Source of the DNA: Gemmatimonadaceae bacterium
Lineage (GTDB): Bacteria; Gemmatimonadota; Gemmatimonadetes; Gemmatimonadales; Gemmatimonadaceae
DNA: 14,126 nucleotides
Assembly: GCA_017881545.1 (NCBI GenBank)
Contig: JADGQU010000027.1
Coordinates: 1 to 14,126 of the forward strand
Reading direction: 5' to 3'
In this document: positions 5,581 to 12,993 of the stretch, one piece after another
Numbering within the stretch: position 1 is the first letter of the stretch
Layout of the letters: the number at the start of each line of letters is the position of its first letter
Program-made: the position numbers and the translations under genes
The notes under the pieces: generated by a model
Databases searched by the model: none
What the model was told of the DNA's origin: nothing
Seen by the model: the letters and a program-made list of their open reading frames with translations, nothing else

Positions 5581-7320
5581 TTGGGCAGTCGAGCCCACTC
5601 ATCGCTCCTGGCCGCTGCTCTGGCGCTGACCTTATCCGCGCCAACATCCTCGGCGCAGCCGCAGCTGCTCAATGCGTCGGCGCGCAACACGCAGCTACGG
5701 GCCGACTCCGCGGAAATATCCAAGCGCGCGCGTGCTCTCCAGGCGAGCTTCGAGCGTCGCCGGCGGCAGATGCTGCCGCGGTTCTATATCGGCACTGCGG
5801 ACCACTGCCTGGTCGTCGGGCGGTTCTGCGAGTGGCATCCCAACCTGACCGACTACGTAATTCCAGACGAAGGCAAGAACATCATCCGCGCGCGCGCCGA
5901 ACTGTTGCGCGAGCTCGAGAAGGCGTCCATTGAGCTTCCGGGCGACGACTGGATCATGGGACAGCGGATTCGCTATCTCACCGAGGGACACGACACGTCC
6001 GCCGTATACGTCGCGCGTTTGTGCCGGGCGACCCGGTGGTGGTGCGATGCGCTGCTCGGCCTGGCGCTGCACGTGGGTGGCAACTATGCGGGCTCCGACA
6101 GCGCCTATACAGCGGCCCTGGATGCGGCGCCGTCGACAGTGCGGTGTCACTGGCTGAATCTCTCGCCGCTCCTCGATGACGACATCCGCGACACATACAA
6201 AAAGATGACCTGCGGACAGCGAGAGGCTGCCGATGCGCGAATCTGGTGGGTGGCTGATCCGTTGTTCATGACTCCCGGCAATGAGCGACGCACTGAGCAT
6301 TTCTCGCGAGTTCTCCACACAACGCTGGAGCGGGATGCGGCGAACACTTACGGCTCCACCTGGGGTGGCGACCTCGCCGAATTGATTCTCCGGTTCGGTT
6401 GGGCGGAGAAGTGGACGCAGGAGCCGTCGCAGAGCATGTACTACCAATCGCCGCCTTCGATCACCGGGCACGAGCGTGAGCCTGGGTATCACTTCTTCCT
6501 CACGCAGCAGCCGCCTGACAGCCTGGCGCTGATCGTCGATTCGGTGTTCGACATCTACCAGTTCCCACCGCGCGAGATGTACGCGCCGGTCTATACGCGC
6601 GCCTTTGTGCGGCTCGATGCCCAGGTTGCCCGCTTTCGCCGTGGAGATTCCACGAGGGTCGTCGCCTCGTACGACGTGAGCACCGATACAATTTTCGGCA
6701 AGAGAAAATTCGCCGCCGCGCTGATAGCGATGGGGGACCCAGGCACCACCCCTTCGAGTACGTTGCTGCCCGAGTCCCCCACGAAAAACGTGCTGACGGT
6801 GTCGACGCCATGGAAAGAGCAGCTCATCGGAGTGGAGCTGCTGGCGAAGGACAGCGCCGGAGCGGCACGCTGGAGATCAGGGTTCGCCGAGATTCCGCTC
6901 GACTCGGCGACCATCAGTGTTTCGGATCTGCTCTTCGTCGATGGAGCGCCTTCCCTTCCCGGCGATCTGAACGAGGCAATCCCACGCGCACACGGCGGAA
7001 CGACGTTCAGTCACGACAGGAAAATCGGATTGTTCTGGGAGCTCTACGGAAAGACGCCACTCGATAGCGCGCTCCCCATCTCGCTCACGATCACTCCCGT
7101 GGATGTAAGTCTGCTGAAACGCGCTTTCCGGGCCCTGCGAATTGCGCCGAGGTTCTCGCCACTCAGTATCCGCTGGCAGGAGAATGGGGCAGCGGGTGTC
7201 CTGTCGGCGCGATCGGTACTGCTCGATCTGTCGCTCGTGCCTCCCGGCAAGTACGCGGTGAAGCTCGAAGTTGGGAATTCGCTGGCGGCGACGGCGACGC
7301 GCGTCATCGAGGTGAAGTAA
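5581..7320 (+). CDS. Secreted protein with GWxTD-like region, function unknown
   Basis: This 579-residue protein starts at TTG 5581; the only earlier in-frame codons are not start codons, and the first ATG comes after the signal peptide. Residues 1-25 form a short signal peptide (LLAAALALTLSAPTSSA) with cleavage likely before Gln26. Residues 100-180 are helical and TPR-like, and include four cysteines near tryptophans (148, 155, 189, 211) that could pair as disulfides. Residues 220-278 (WWVADPLFMTPGNERRTEHF, then TWGGDLAELILRFGWAEKW) resemble the GWxTD proteins of Gemmatimonadota and Acidobacteriota. The C-terminal half is beta-rich. I infer a periplasmic or surface protein. Its 3' end overlaps the convergent sigma gene by 17 bases. 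The reading frame is clear; the role is not. Confidence 0.8.
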   Translation: MGSRAHSSLLAAALALTLSAPTSSAQPQLLNASARNTQLRADSAEISKRARALQASFERRRRQMLPRFYIGTADHCLVVGRFCEWHPNLTDYVIPDEGKNIIRARAELLRELEKASIELPGDDWIMGQRIRYLTEGHDTSAVYVARLCRATRWWCDALLGLALHVGGNYAGSDSAYTAALDAAPSTVRCHWLNLSPLLDDDIRDTYKKMTCGQREAADARIWWVADPLFMTPGNERRTEHFSRVLHTTLERDAANTYGSTWGGDLAELILRFGWAEKWTQEPSQSMYYQSPPSITGHEREPGYHFFLTQQPPDSLALIVDSVFDIYQFPPREMYAPVYTRAFVRLDAQVARFRRGDSTRVVASYDVSTDTIFGKRKFAAALIAMGDPGTTPSSTLLPESPTKNVLTVSTPWKEQLIGVELLAKDSAGAARWRSGFAEIPLDSATISVSDLLFVDGAPSLPGDLNEAIPRAHGGTTFSHDRKIGLFWELYGKTPLDSALPISLTITPVDVSLLKRAFRALRIAPRFSPLSIRWQENGAAGVLSARSVLLDLSLVPPGKYAVKLEVGNSLAATATRVIEVK

Positions 7321-8563
7321 GCCGCAGCTCGTCGAGTCGCCTGCCGATGAATCTGCGCTCCGGCTCCTGGGTGGCCAGCTCCAGCGCCCGCTCGTAAGCC
7401 GCGATCGCCTCGACGGTCCTCCCGATCCGCCGGCAGAGATCTCCGCGCGCGGCATGGGCAAGGTGATAATCGGTCAGATCTCCGCGCACGAGTATGGCAT
7501 CGATGAGCGCCAGGCCCGATTCGGGTCCATCGCGCATCGCGATCGCAGCCGCGCGATTGAGCTCGATCACCGGCGATGGATCGGTCCTGAGGAGCACATC
7601 GTACAATCCGACAATCTGCGGCCAGTCCGTCGCCCTGGCATTTGACGCTTCCGCGTGCACGGCCGCGATTGCCGCCTGCAGCGTGTAGGGGCCGAAGCGG
7701 TGCGACGCCAATGCGCGCTCGACCAGATCGACGCCTTCTTCGATCTGCGCACGGTCCCATTGCGAGCGATCCTGGTCCTCGAGGAGGATCATCTCGCCCG
7801 CAGGCGTCGCTCGCGAGGACCGTCTCGATTCATGCAGGAGCATCAGCGCCAGCAGTCCCATCGCCTCCGGCTCTGGCATCAGTTCGACGAGAAGTCTGCC
7901 GAGGCGAATTGCTTCACCCGAGAGATCGGCCCGTGTGAGCGACGCGCCGCTGGAGGCAAGGTATCCCTCGTTGAAGACGAGATAGATCACGTGCAGCACG
8001 CTGTCGAGGCGGGCCGGCAGATCGGATCGCGATGGTATCTCATACGGGATCCGCGCATCCCTGATCTTACTTTTGGCCCGGACTATTCTCTGCGCCAGCG
8101 TCGGCGGTGGCGTGAGAAAAGCATGCGCAACTTCTTCGGTGGTGAGGCCACATACCTCGCGCAGCGTGAGGGCGATCTGCGCGTCGGGGCTGAGTGTGGG
8201 GTGACAGCAGGTGAAAATGAGCCGCAGGCGGTCGTCTTCCACGTCGTCCTCCTCGAGGTCAGGGGTCTCCGTGACCTCGAGCCGTTCGAGCGCTGATACA
8301 TCCGCGGTCTCGAATCTCGCGCTCTTGCGTAAACGGTCGATTGCCTTGAAGCGCCCGGTCGAGATCAGCCAGGCGCGTGGACTCACCGGAATTCCCTTTT
8401 CCGTCCACAGCTCCACCGCTGTGGCGAAAGCGTCGTGCAGTGCTTCCTCGGCCAGATCGAAATCGCCGAGCAAACGGATGAGAGTTGCGAGCACACGGCG
8501 CGAATCTGAGCGGTATATCGCATCGACTGTGTCGCGCACGTGTGCCGCCGTCTCGTCCTGCAT
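7304..8563 (-). CDS. ECF RNA polymerase sigma factor with C-terminal DUF6596/TPR-like extension (ECF42 type)
   Basis: This 419-residue protein is more than twice the length of a plain ECF sigma factor. Region sigma-2 spans about 12-80 (LLGDFDLAEEALHDAF, then PRAWLISTGRFKAIDRLR). Sigma-4 spans about 115-168 (FTCCHPTLSPDAQIALTLRE, then EEVAHAF and AQRIVRAKSKIR). The extension begins with LDSVLHVIYLVFNEGY (186-201, DUF6596) and ends in TPR-like helices (about 364-412, with AHAARGDLCRRIGRTVEAI and AYERALEL). In this group the extension controls activity, and no classical anti-sigma factor is needed. The gene lies 19 bases behind a DGPF/YCII gene, the hallmark partner of ECF42, and is probably in one operon with it. 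ATG 8563 has only a weak ribosome binding site. Confidence 0.92.
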   Translation of the reverse strand: MQDETAAHVRDTVDAIYRSDSRRVLATLIRLLGDFDLAEEALHDAFATAVELWTEKGIPVSPRAWLISTGRFKAIDRLRKSARFETADVSALERLEVTETPDLEEDDVEDDRLRLIFTCCHPTLSPDAQIALTLREVCGLTTEEVAHAFLTPPPTLAQRIVRAKSKIRDARIPYEIPSRSDLPARLDSVLHVIYLVFNEGYLASSGASLTRADLSGEAIRLGRLLVELMPEPEAMGLLALMLLHESRRSSRATPAGEMILLEDQDRSQWDRAQIEEGVDLVERALASHRFGPYTLQAAIAAVHAEASNARATDWPQIVGLYDVLLRTDPSPVIELNRAAAIAMRDGPESGLALIDAILVRGDLTDYHLAHAARGDLCRRIGRTVEAIAAYERALELATQEPERRFIGRRLDELRLTSPR

Positions 8564-8582
8564 TCATTTGTGCGTCCGACTG

Positions 8583-8936
8583 CTACGCGTTCGCCTCCAC
8601 GAGTGGCCGCACTTCAATCGAGCCGCTCTTCGCCGATGGGATGCGCGCCGCTACCTGGATGGCGTCGTTCAGATCCTTCGCCTCGATCAGGTAGTAGCCG
8701 CCGAGCTGCTCCTTCGTCTCGGCGAATGGGCCATCGGTTGTCGAGACCTTGCCGTTACGCGACCGCACGATGGTGGCCGTGTGGGTCGGATGAAGCTGGG
8801 CGCCTCCGACGTAGTGACCGCTTTTCTTGATGCCATCACCAAACGCACGGTACTCCCCCATCATCTTTTCCACTCGATCCCGGGGCATCGTCTCGAATTC
8901 CTTCTCGTTGTCGTAAATCAGGCATAGGTACTTCAT
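8583..8936 (-). CDS. YCII-related / DGPF-domain protein
   Basis: This 117-residue soluble protein begins MKYLCLIYDNEKEF, has the conserved central GGAQLHPTHTATIVR, the family-naming DGPF at 68-71 within STTDGPFAETKEQLGGYYLI, and the C-terminal AARIPSAKSGSIEVRP. These dimeric ferredoxin-like proteins resemble YciI; the activity of the DGPF subgroup is not established. Genes of this type sit beside ECF42 sigma factors and are their usual regulatory targets. A strong GGAGGA (8940-8945) precedes the ATG. A promoter-like TGTCGA-N17-CGAC lies upstream. It is the first gene of a two-gene operon with the sigma factor. Confidence 0.93.
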   Translation of the reverse strand: MKYLCLIYDNEKEFETMPRDRVEKMMGEYRAFGDGIKKSGHYVGGAQLHPTHTATIVRSRNGKVSTTDGPFAETKEQLGGYYLIEAKDLNDAIQVAARIPSAKSGSIEVRPLVEANA

Positions 8937-8939
8937 GGT

Positions 8940-8945
8940 TCCTCC
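8940..8945 (-). promoter_or_regulatory. Ribosome binding site of the YCII/DGPF gene
   Basis: Read on the minus strand, GGAGGA lies 3 bases from the ATG at 8936, which is close but usable. It fixes the start at MKYLCL, the family's normal N-terminus. Confidence 0.65.
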
Positions 8946-8974
8946 GGCTGGTTAAAAAGGGTTCTCCCCAATTA

Positions 8975-9001
8975 GTCGGTCGGGGGATGGCCAATTCGAC
9001 A
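8975..9001 (-). promoter_or_regulatory. Candidate ECF42 promoter of the YCII-sigma operon
   Basis: On the minus strand, TGTCGA (9001-8996) is followed after exactly 17 bases by CGAC (8978-8975) and TAAT. As I recall it, the ECF42 target consensus is TGTCGA at -35 with a CGA/TC-type -10, so both boxes and the spacing fit. A transcript would start near 8968 and give a leader of about 32 bases holding the GGAGGA. The element fills most of the 73-base gap after the M61 peptidase gene. Autoregulation by the sigma factor in the same operon is inferred. Confidence 0.6.
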
Positions 9002-9009
9002 TCCAGATT

Positions 9010-10806
9010 TTACGAAGTTGATCCCTTCAAAATGCCGTTGCGGATTCGCAGGGCCTTCTCTGGCGCGTTCGGGATGGGCAGGACGCGGGTCTGGACCCGG
9101 GTCGTCAGTCTGACCGGAAGCTGGAGGGTCATCGTCTCCGTTCCGCGCCGGACCACAAGCGGCAGTGCAGTCAGTGTCGTGGCGGCGTAGCGGCCACGGA
9201 GCGTTTCGAATGAATCGTCGTTGAAGATCGTCACGTCGCCAACCGAGACGATCCTGTCGCCCACATGCGCGCCGGCGGCCGCCGCGGCGCCGGTCGGTGA
9301 TAGCTGGGTGATCGCGACCCCGCTCGTGTCGGTGCCGGTCGAAATGCCAAGGCGCGGCTCGCGTACCGAATCGCTCTCGGCCCGCAGCCCCGCGAGAAGC
9401 AGCACCGATTCGATCGGTAGAGGCTCGCGACCGTCGACGTACCGGCGCGCGAATTCGGCGAAGGATTTTCCGGCGGCGGCGCGAGTGACTTCACTCCACC
9501 ATTCAGCGCCGGTGAAGCCTCTGCCGTGCTTGTAGGTCGCGTCGTACAGCCGGCGCATCACGTTGTCGAGCGACATGCGGTTGTCGCTCGCATCCCGGAT
9601 AAGGATGTCGAGCAGGAACCCGGTGAGGCCACCTTTCGGATAGTAGAGTCCGCCGCTGCCATCCGTGGGGGCGATCCAGGCCCCAAACGATGCATCGCTC
9701 ACCGCTGTCGGTGGCGCGTCCGCGACTGACGCGATTTCGTTGGCGATGAAGTTGAAGAAGCCGGTGCTGTCGTTGACGCCTCCGCGCACGAGACCGAGAG
9801 CGCCGTAGTAATCGGTGACGCCTTCGCTCACCCAGAGCCAGGTCGTCTGCTGTGCGTCATCGTACCTGTAGGGGACGAGATCGGCAGGGCGCAGGCGCTT
9901 CACGTTCCAGGCGTGGAAGAACTCGTGCGAGTAGAGTCCGGCCTGAAAGCCATCCAGTTGGGAAGTGGTGACCTCGTCCACCTGCGAGCTCTGGTGCTCG
10001 AGGCCGCCCCCGTTCACGACGGTGTCAGAGCGCTGGAACAGTGTGTAGTTGCGGTACGGCGCCTCGCCGAAAACCGCGATATGCGCCGGGACGAATTTCT
10101 GGAGCCACCCGAAGGCGCGATCGCGGCGCGCGGGAGTCAGGCTCGCCGCGGGATAAAATGCGAGACGAACCCATTTGCCCGCGATCTGCGTGCTGTCAAT
10201 CGCAAACCGTCCGACGTAGAATGGCATGTCTGTGAGATCGTGATAGTTACGGGCTGTGAAATTGTTGACTCCGCCCGCCGGATCCATCCCGGTTGCGACA
10301 CGCCACGATGGTTCGGTACGGACGGAGACACGTGCCGGCCAATTGAATCCGCGCCCCGCGGGATAGAGAAAGAGATTGGTGCCGTTGAAGAACGCGAAGT
10401 TGGGAGCAGTCCAGGCAACGGCGCGATCAACCGCGTTAGCGAGATAGTTGAACGACACGCGCACCGTTCCGGCAGCGCGGGGTTTGATTTCCCACGTCTG
10501 GAAATCGACCTTCCGCCAGTCGAGCTGCGCACCTTTGGATTGCGCGGAAAACTGCGATACCCGCCGTGAGAACCAGAGAAGGACGTAGTGTCCTGGCGAC
10601 CACGCTGGGAGAGCCAGAATCACCGGCTCGGTGCCGGCGACGTGGAAGGACATGACTACTCCGAGCTGTCGCTGCCCGACCGCTGATGAGTCGGCGGTGA
10701 TCTCGTAGCTAATGTCGCTGATCGGTGCCGATACTCTCGGCGATTGGGCCAGCGACGGCTGAGCAATCCCGAGCGCGATGACGGCGAATCCAAGCTTGTG
10801 AAGCAT
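9010..10806 (-). CDS. Exported M61 family metallopeptidase with PDZ domain
   Basis: From ATG 10806 the protein has 598 residues. A signal peptide (MLHKLGFAVIALGIAQPSLA, 1-20) is followed by the M61 N-terminal beta domain (LPAWSPGHY near 67-74). The thermolysin-like catalytic domain has GLEH (268-271), HEFFHAWNVKRLRP (294-307) and SEG (Glu328). His294, His298 and Glu328 are the expected zinc ligands and Glu295 the catalytic base. A PDZ domain lies at about 484-569 (LGIS...GVAITQLSP...GDRIVSVGD). M61 enzymes include glycyl aminopeptidases. An in-frame ATG at 10839 would add 11 residues, but it lies inside a TATGAT -10 box, whereas 10806 has an upstream GAGAGG, so 10806 is preferred. Likely periplasmic. 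Confidence 0.9.
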   Translation of the reverse strand: MLHKLGFAVIALGIAQPSLAQSPRVSAPISDISYEITADSSAVGQRQLGVVMSFHVAGTEPVILALPAWSPGHYVLLWFSRRVSQFSAQSKGAQLDWRKVDFQTWEIKPRAAGTVRVSFNYLANAVDRAVAWTAPNFAFFNGTNLFLYPAGRGFNWPARVSVRTEPSWRVATGMDPAGGVNNFTARNYHDLTDMPFYVGRFAIDSTQIAGKWVRLAFYPAASLTPARRDRAFGWLQKFVPAHIAVFGEAPYRNYTLFQRSDTVVNGGGLEHQSSQVDEVTTSQLDGFQAGLYSHEFFHAWNVKRLRPADLVPYRYDDAQQTTWLWVSEGVTDYYGALGLVRGGVNDSTGFFNFIANEIASVADAPPTAVSDASFGAWIAPTDGSGGLYYPKGGLTGFLLDILIRDASDNRMSLDNVMRRLYDATYKHGRGFTGAEWWSEVTRAAAGKSFAEFARRYVDGREPLPIESVLLLAGLRAESDSVREPRLGISTGTDTSGVAITQLSPTGAAAAAGAHVGDRIVSVGDVTIFNDDSFETLRGRYAATTLTALPLVVRRGTETMTLQLPVRLTTRVQTRVLPIPNAPEKALRIRNGILKGSTS

Positions 10807-10833
10807 GACGCTGAACCTCTCGGGGGTCGGGGG

Positions 10834-10839
10834 TATCAT
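10834..10839 (+). promoter_or_regulatory. Possible -10 box for the M23 peptidase gene
   Basis: TATCAT reads on the plus strand across the same bases as the minus-strand -10, 39 bases before GTG 10879. The -35 position 17 bases upstream (CTGAAC) matches the consensus poorly, so this is tentative. Confidence 0.25.
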
Positions 10840-10862
10840 ACGTTAGCTTCCGTAGCACTCAA
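10835..10862 (-). promoter_or_regulatory. Sigma-70-like promoter of the M61 peptidase gene
   Basis: On the minus strand, TTGAGT (10862-10857), a 16-base spacer and TATGAT (10840-10835) form a good housekeeping promoter. Transcription would begin near 10828, leaving about 21 bases with GAGAGG before ATG 10806. This rules against the upstream ATG at 10839. Confidence 0.5.
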
Positions 10863-10878
10863 CCGAAACACACCCAAC

Positions 10879-11814
10879 GTGAAAAGCTTCGCCGCATCAA
10901 TCGTTTCTGCGTGCCTCTTCTCCAGCATGGTCACTGCGCAGACAGCGCGCTTGACGGCAGCTCCCGCTCGACCCGAGCCTGGAGCAATCGTACGTCTGAC
11001 ACTGAGCGCTCCGGTATCAGGCGCCGATTCGGTTGTTTCGGTTCGTGGGGCTCTGGCAGGTGAGCCTCTTCATTTCATGCGCTCGACAGCCGGTGCGTGG
11101 CATGCGATCGGCGGCGTGCCGGTCGATTCAGAGGGAAGCCTCGTTGCGAACGCGGTAATTCAGCGCGCATCGGGAAAAACGGAAATCGCTCGCGTGCGCT
11201 TCACGCTGCCGAAGGTCCCGCCGCCCGTCTCGCAACCGCTCGCCGTCGACAGCAGTTTCACGAGACCGCTCGACGCCGCAACGATCGCGCGCATCGACCG
11301 CGAGAACGCGCACGCACGCGAAATCGGCCGCCTCGCGCACGACAGGCCTCCCATGTGGACCGCATCCTTCCTCAAGCCGCGTACATCGGTGATCACGAGC
11401 GAATTCGGATCCGGCCGCCTGTTCAATGGCGCGCTCACCACCCGACACTTGGGCGTTGATTTCAGGGGCGCCGTCGGTGAGCCGGTGCTCGCGTCGAATC
11501 GCGGCGTCGTCGCACTCGTCGACAATTTCTTTCTGGCCGGCAATGTGGTCTATGTAGATCACGGCGGTGGAGTAGTCACCGCGTATTTCCACCTGAGCAA
11601 GACGCTCGTCGCGGCCGGGGACACAGTGAAGCGGGGACAGCAGATCGGACTGGTTGGGAATACGGGGCGTGTGACCGGCCCGCACCTGCACTGGGCCGCG
11701 CGCTACGGCGCGATCACCGTGAATCCGCTCGACCTCGTCGCGCTCGGCGGCAAATGGTACGTGAGCTCCTCGTCGCGTCCCGCGGCAGCATCACGTACAT
11801 CAGCAGCCCGGTAG
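10879..11814 (+). CDS. Exported M23 family (LytM/lysostaphin-type) peptidase
   Basis: The start is taken as GTG 10879, giving 311 residues; the frame is open to 10744, but that extension overlaps the divergent gene and would bury the signal peptide. Residues 1-20 look like a signal peptide (VKSFAASIVS...SMVTA) with cleavage before Gln21. Residues 22-115 form a beta-rich N-terminal domain. The M23 domain (about 165-290) carries the zinc ligands His190 and Asp194 (RHLGVD), the conserved His238 (AYFHLS), and His269/His271 (GPHLHW). Such enzymes cut peptidoglycan peptide cross-links in the periplasm, and all key residues are present. No clear Shine-Dalgarno precedes the GTG. It converges on the DUF3179 gene, with 13 bases between them. 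Confidence 0.9.
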   Translation: MKSFAASIVSACLFSSMVTAQTARLTAAPARPEPGAIVRLTLSAPVSGADSVVSVRGALAGEPLHFMRSTAGAWHAIGGVPVDSEGSLVANAVIQRASGKTEIARVRFTLPKVPPPVSQPLAVDSSFTRPLDAATIARIDRENAHAREIGRLAHDRPPMWTASFLKPRTSVITSEFGSGRLFNGALTTRHLGVDFRGAVGEPVLASNRGVVALVDNFFLAGNVVYVDHGGGVVTAYFHLSKTLVAAGDTVKRGQQIGLVGNTGRVTGPHLHWAARYGAITVNPLDLVALGGKWYVSSSSRPAAASRTSAAR

Positions 11815-11820
11815 CCGCGG
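11780..11820. repeat. Inverted repeat at the end of the M23 peptidase gene
   Basis: CCGCGGC (11780-11786) faces GCCGCGG (11814-11820) across 27 bases, straddling the M23 stop codon and reaching into the 13-base gap before the convergent gene. It could help end transcription in both directions, but the loop is long and no T-run follows. Confidence 0.25.
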
Positions 11821-11827
11821 CAAATGA

Positions 11828-12970
11828 TCAGTACTTCGTCGTCGCCGGCTGAAACGTTCGCCAGCTGTGCCAGAATTCCTGCGACGCGTTCACGGGCTCG
11901 AGCGCGCCGGCTGCACCCTGGCCGCTGAACGCGTAGGCGGTGCCGCCCGCGACGAGCGAGTCGTTCCGGACCGAAAAGCTCGTTGCTGCGTTGGGCCGGA
12001 CGAAAGCGAAAAAGCTGGCCTTGTCCGACGCAAGTGCGAGAACGATCGGTTTCCCTCCCAGCACATCGTTCACGCAGCTCTCCCGGCGAAGACGATTCCA
12101 ATCGTACGCTTTGCTTTGTCCATTCACGGTGATTCCCACGACCCATGACTTGTTGTGCCAGGAAGCAGTATCGGTTCCGGTAAGTGGTTTGCGGCTTTTG
12201 CCCGTCTCGAAGCCAGTGCTGTCGGAATAGTTCGATCGGAGGGCTGAATCGGCTTGCATGATCAGCGAATTCGGGTGCAGGGCCAGCCACTCCGAGAGCT
12301 TGACCTGGCGGCTCGGGATCTCGATCAGCGCCTTCCCTTTGGCCGGTCCCGCGATCGCCTCTCCGTTTGCCTGGCGCCACCAGCTCCCTGTCGTGCTGTC
12401 TTCGAACATCGCGTTGAAGTGATCCATTCCCACCAGCCGGAATGATTCCGTGTGGCCGTCCACGACGGGGCTGAACACGCGACCCGTTCGGCAGACGGTG
12501 CAGTAGCTCACCATGATTGGTTGCCCGTCTACCGTGTCGCGCACCTGGTGGTGATAGCCTATGAACTGAATTGGGAATGCGCGGGCCTGGCCATTGATGT
12601 CGATGCCGACGATGAGTCGGGACGTGTCCACTTGATTGCGATCGGCCGGCACCATGGTTACCGATCTTGGCGCAATGAACATTTTATCGGCGGCCATCTG
12701 GAAGTTGACCACGTAGGCGACACCCGCCGCAAGAACCAGCAGCACCGGCACGGCGAACCGTTTCCAACCAGGAGTGCGCCATGCGGAAGCTGCTCCCGCG
12801 ATTATCATCGCGACAAAAATCGCGCGGAACAACCAGCGCCAGGTGTACAGCTTGTACGCGAAGTCGATGCTGGCCATGCGTTGGCTTCCAGGCATGGGCA
12901 TGATGAAATACACGTTGGCGGCTTCGAACAGCACTGCCAGCACGATGCCGATGTAAAAGAGTTTTCTCAT
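11828..12970 (-). CDS. DUF3179 domain-containing membrane protein
   Basis: This 380-residue protein has three N-terminal transmembrane segments (about 4-24, 48-65 and 71-90) and then a long soluble DUF3179 domain, probably outside the cytoplasmic membrane. Domain hallmarks are RAFPIQFIGYHHQVRDTV, VSYCTVCRTG (Cys157-x-x-Cys160), GMDHFNAMFEDSTTGSWWRQ and GEAIAGPAKGKALIEIPS, followed by LSEWLALHP. His140, His141, Cys157, Cys160 and a late Cys299 are candidate ligands or redox residues. The family's function is unknown. It lies 23 bases behind the HTH_42 gene, likely the same transcript. No good ribosome binding site precedes ATG 12970. Confidence 0.9.
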   Translation of the reverse strand: MRKLFYIGIVLAVLFEAANVYFIMPMPGSQRMASIDFAYKLYTWRWLFRAIFVAMIIAGAASAWRTPGWKRFAVPVLLVLAAGVAYVVNFQMAADKMFIAPRSVTMVPADRNQVDTSRLIVGIDINGQARAFPIQFIGYHHQVRDTVDGQPIMVSYCTVCRTGRVFSPVVDGHTESFRLVGMDHFNAMFEDSTTGSWWRQANGEAIAGPAKGKALIEIPSRQVKLSEWLALHPNSLIMQADSALRSNYSDSTGFETGKSRKPLTGTDTASWHNKSWVVGITVNGQSKAYDWNRLRRESCVNDVLGGKPIVLALASDKASFFAFVRPNAATSFSVRNDSLVAGGTAYAFSGQGAAGALEPVNASQEFWHSWRTFQPATTKY

Positions 12971-12993
12971 TGTCGCTCAATTACTCAACCGAA

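Noticed and set aside
5695..6492. 265-codon open frame on the minus strand
   Set aside because: Arginine-rich shadow of the secreted-protein gene, with no motif; GC-rich DNA keeps such antisense frames open.
8211..8927. 238-codon open frame on the plus strand across the sigma and YCII genes
   Set aside because: Its composition (Ser/Arg-rich start, no domain) is that of a shadow frame; both minus-strand genes are clearly real.
9913..10569. 218-codon open frame on the plus strand
   Set aside because: Antisense shadow of the M61 peptidase, whose zinc motifs prove the other strand.
10906..10917. Lipobox-like VSAC in the M23 peptidase signal peptide
   Set aside because: The cysteine is at residue 12, with too short a hydrophobic stretch before it, and the hydrophobic region continues after it to a normal signal peptidase I site.
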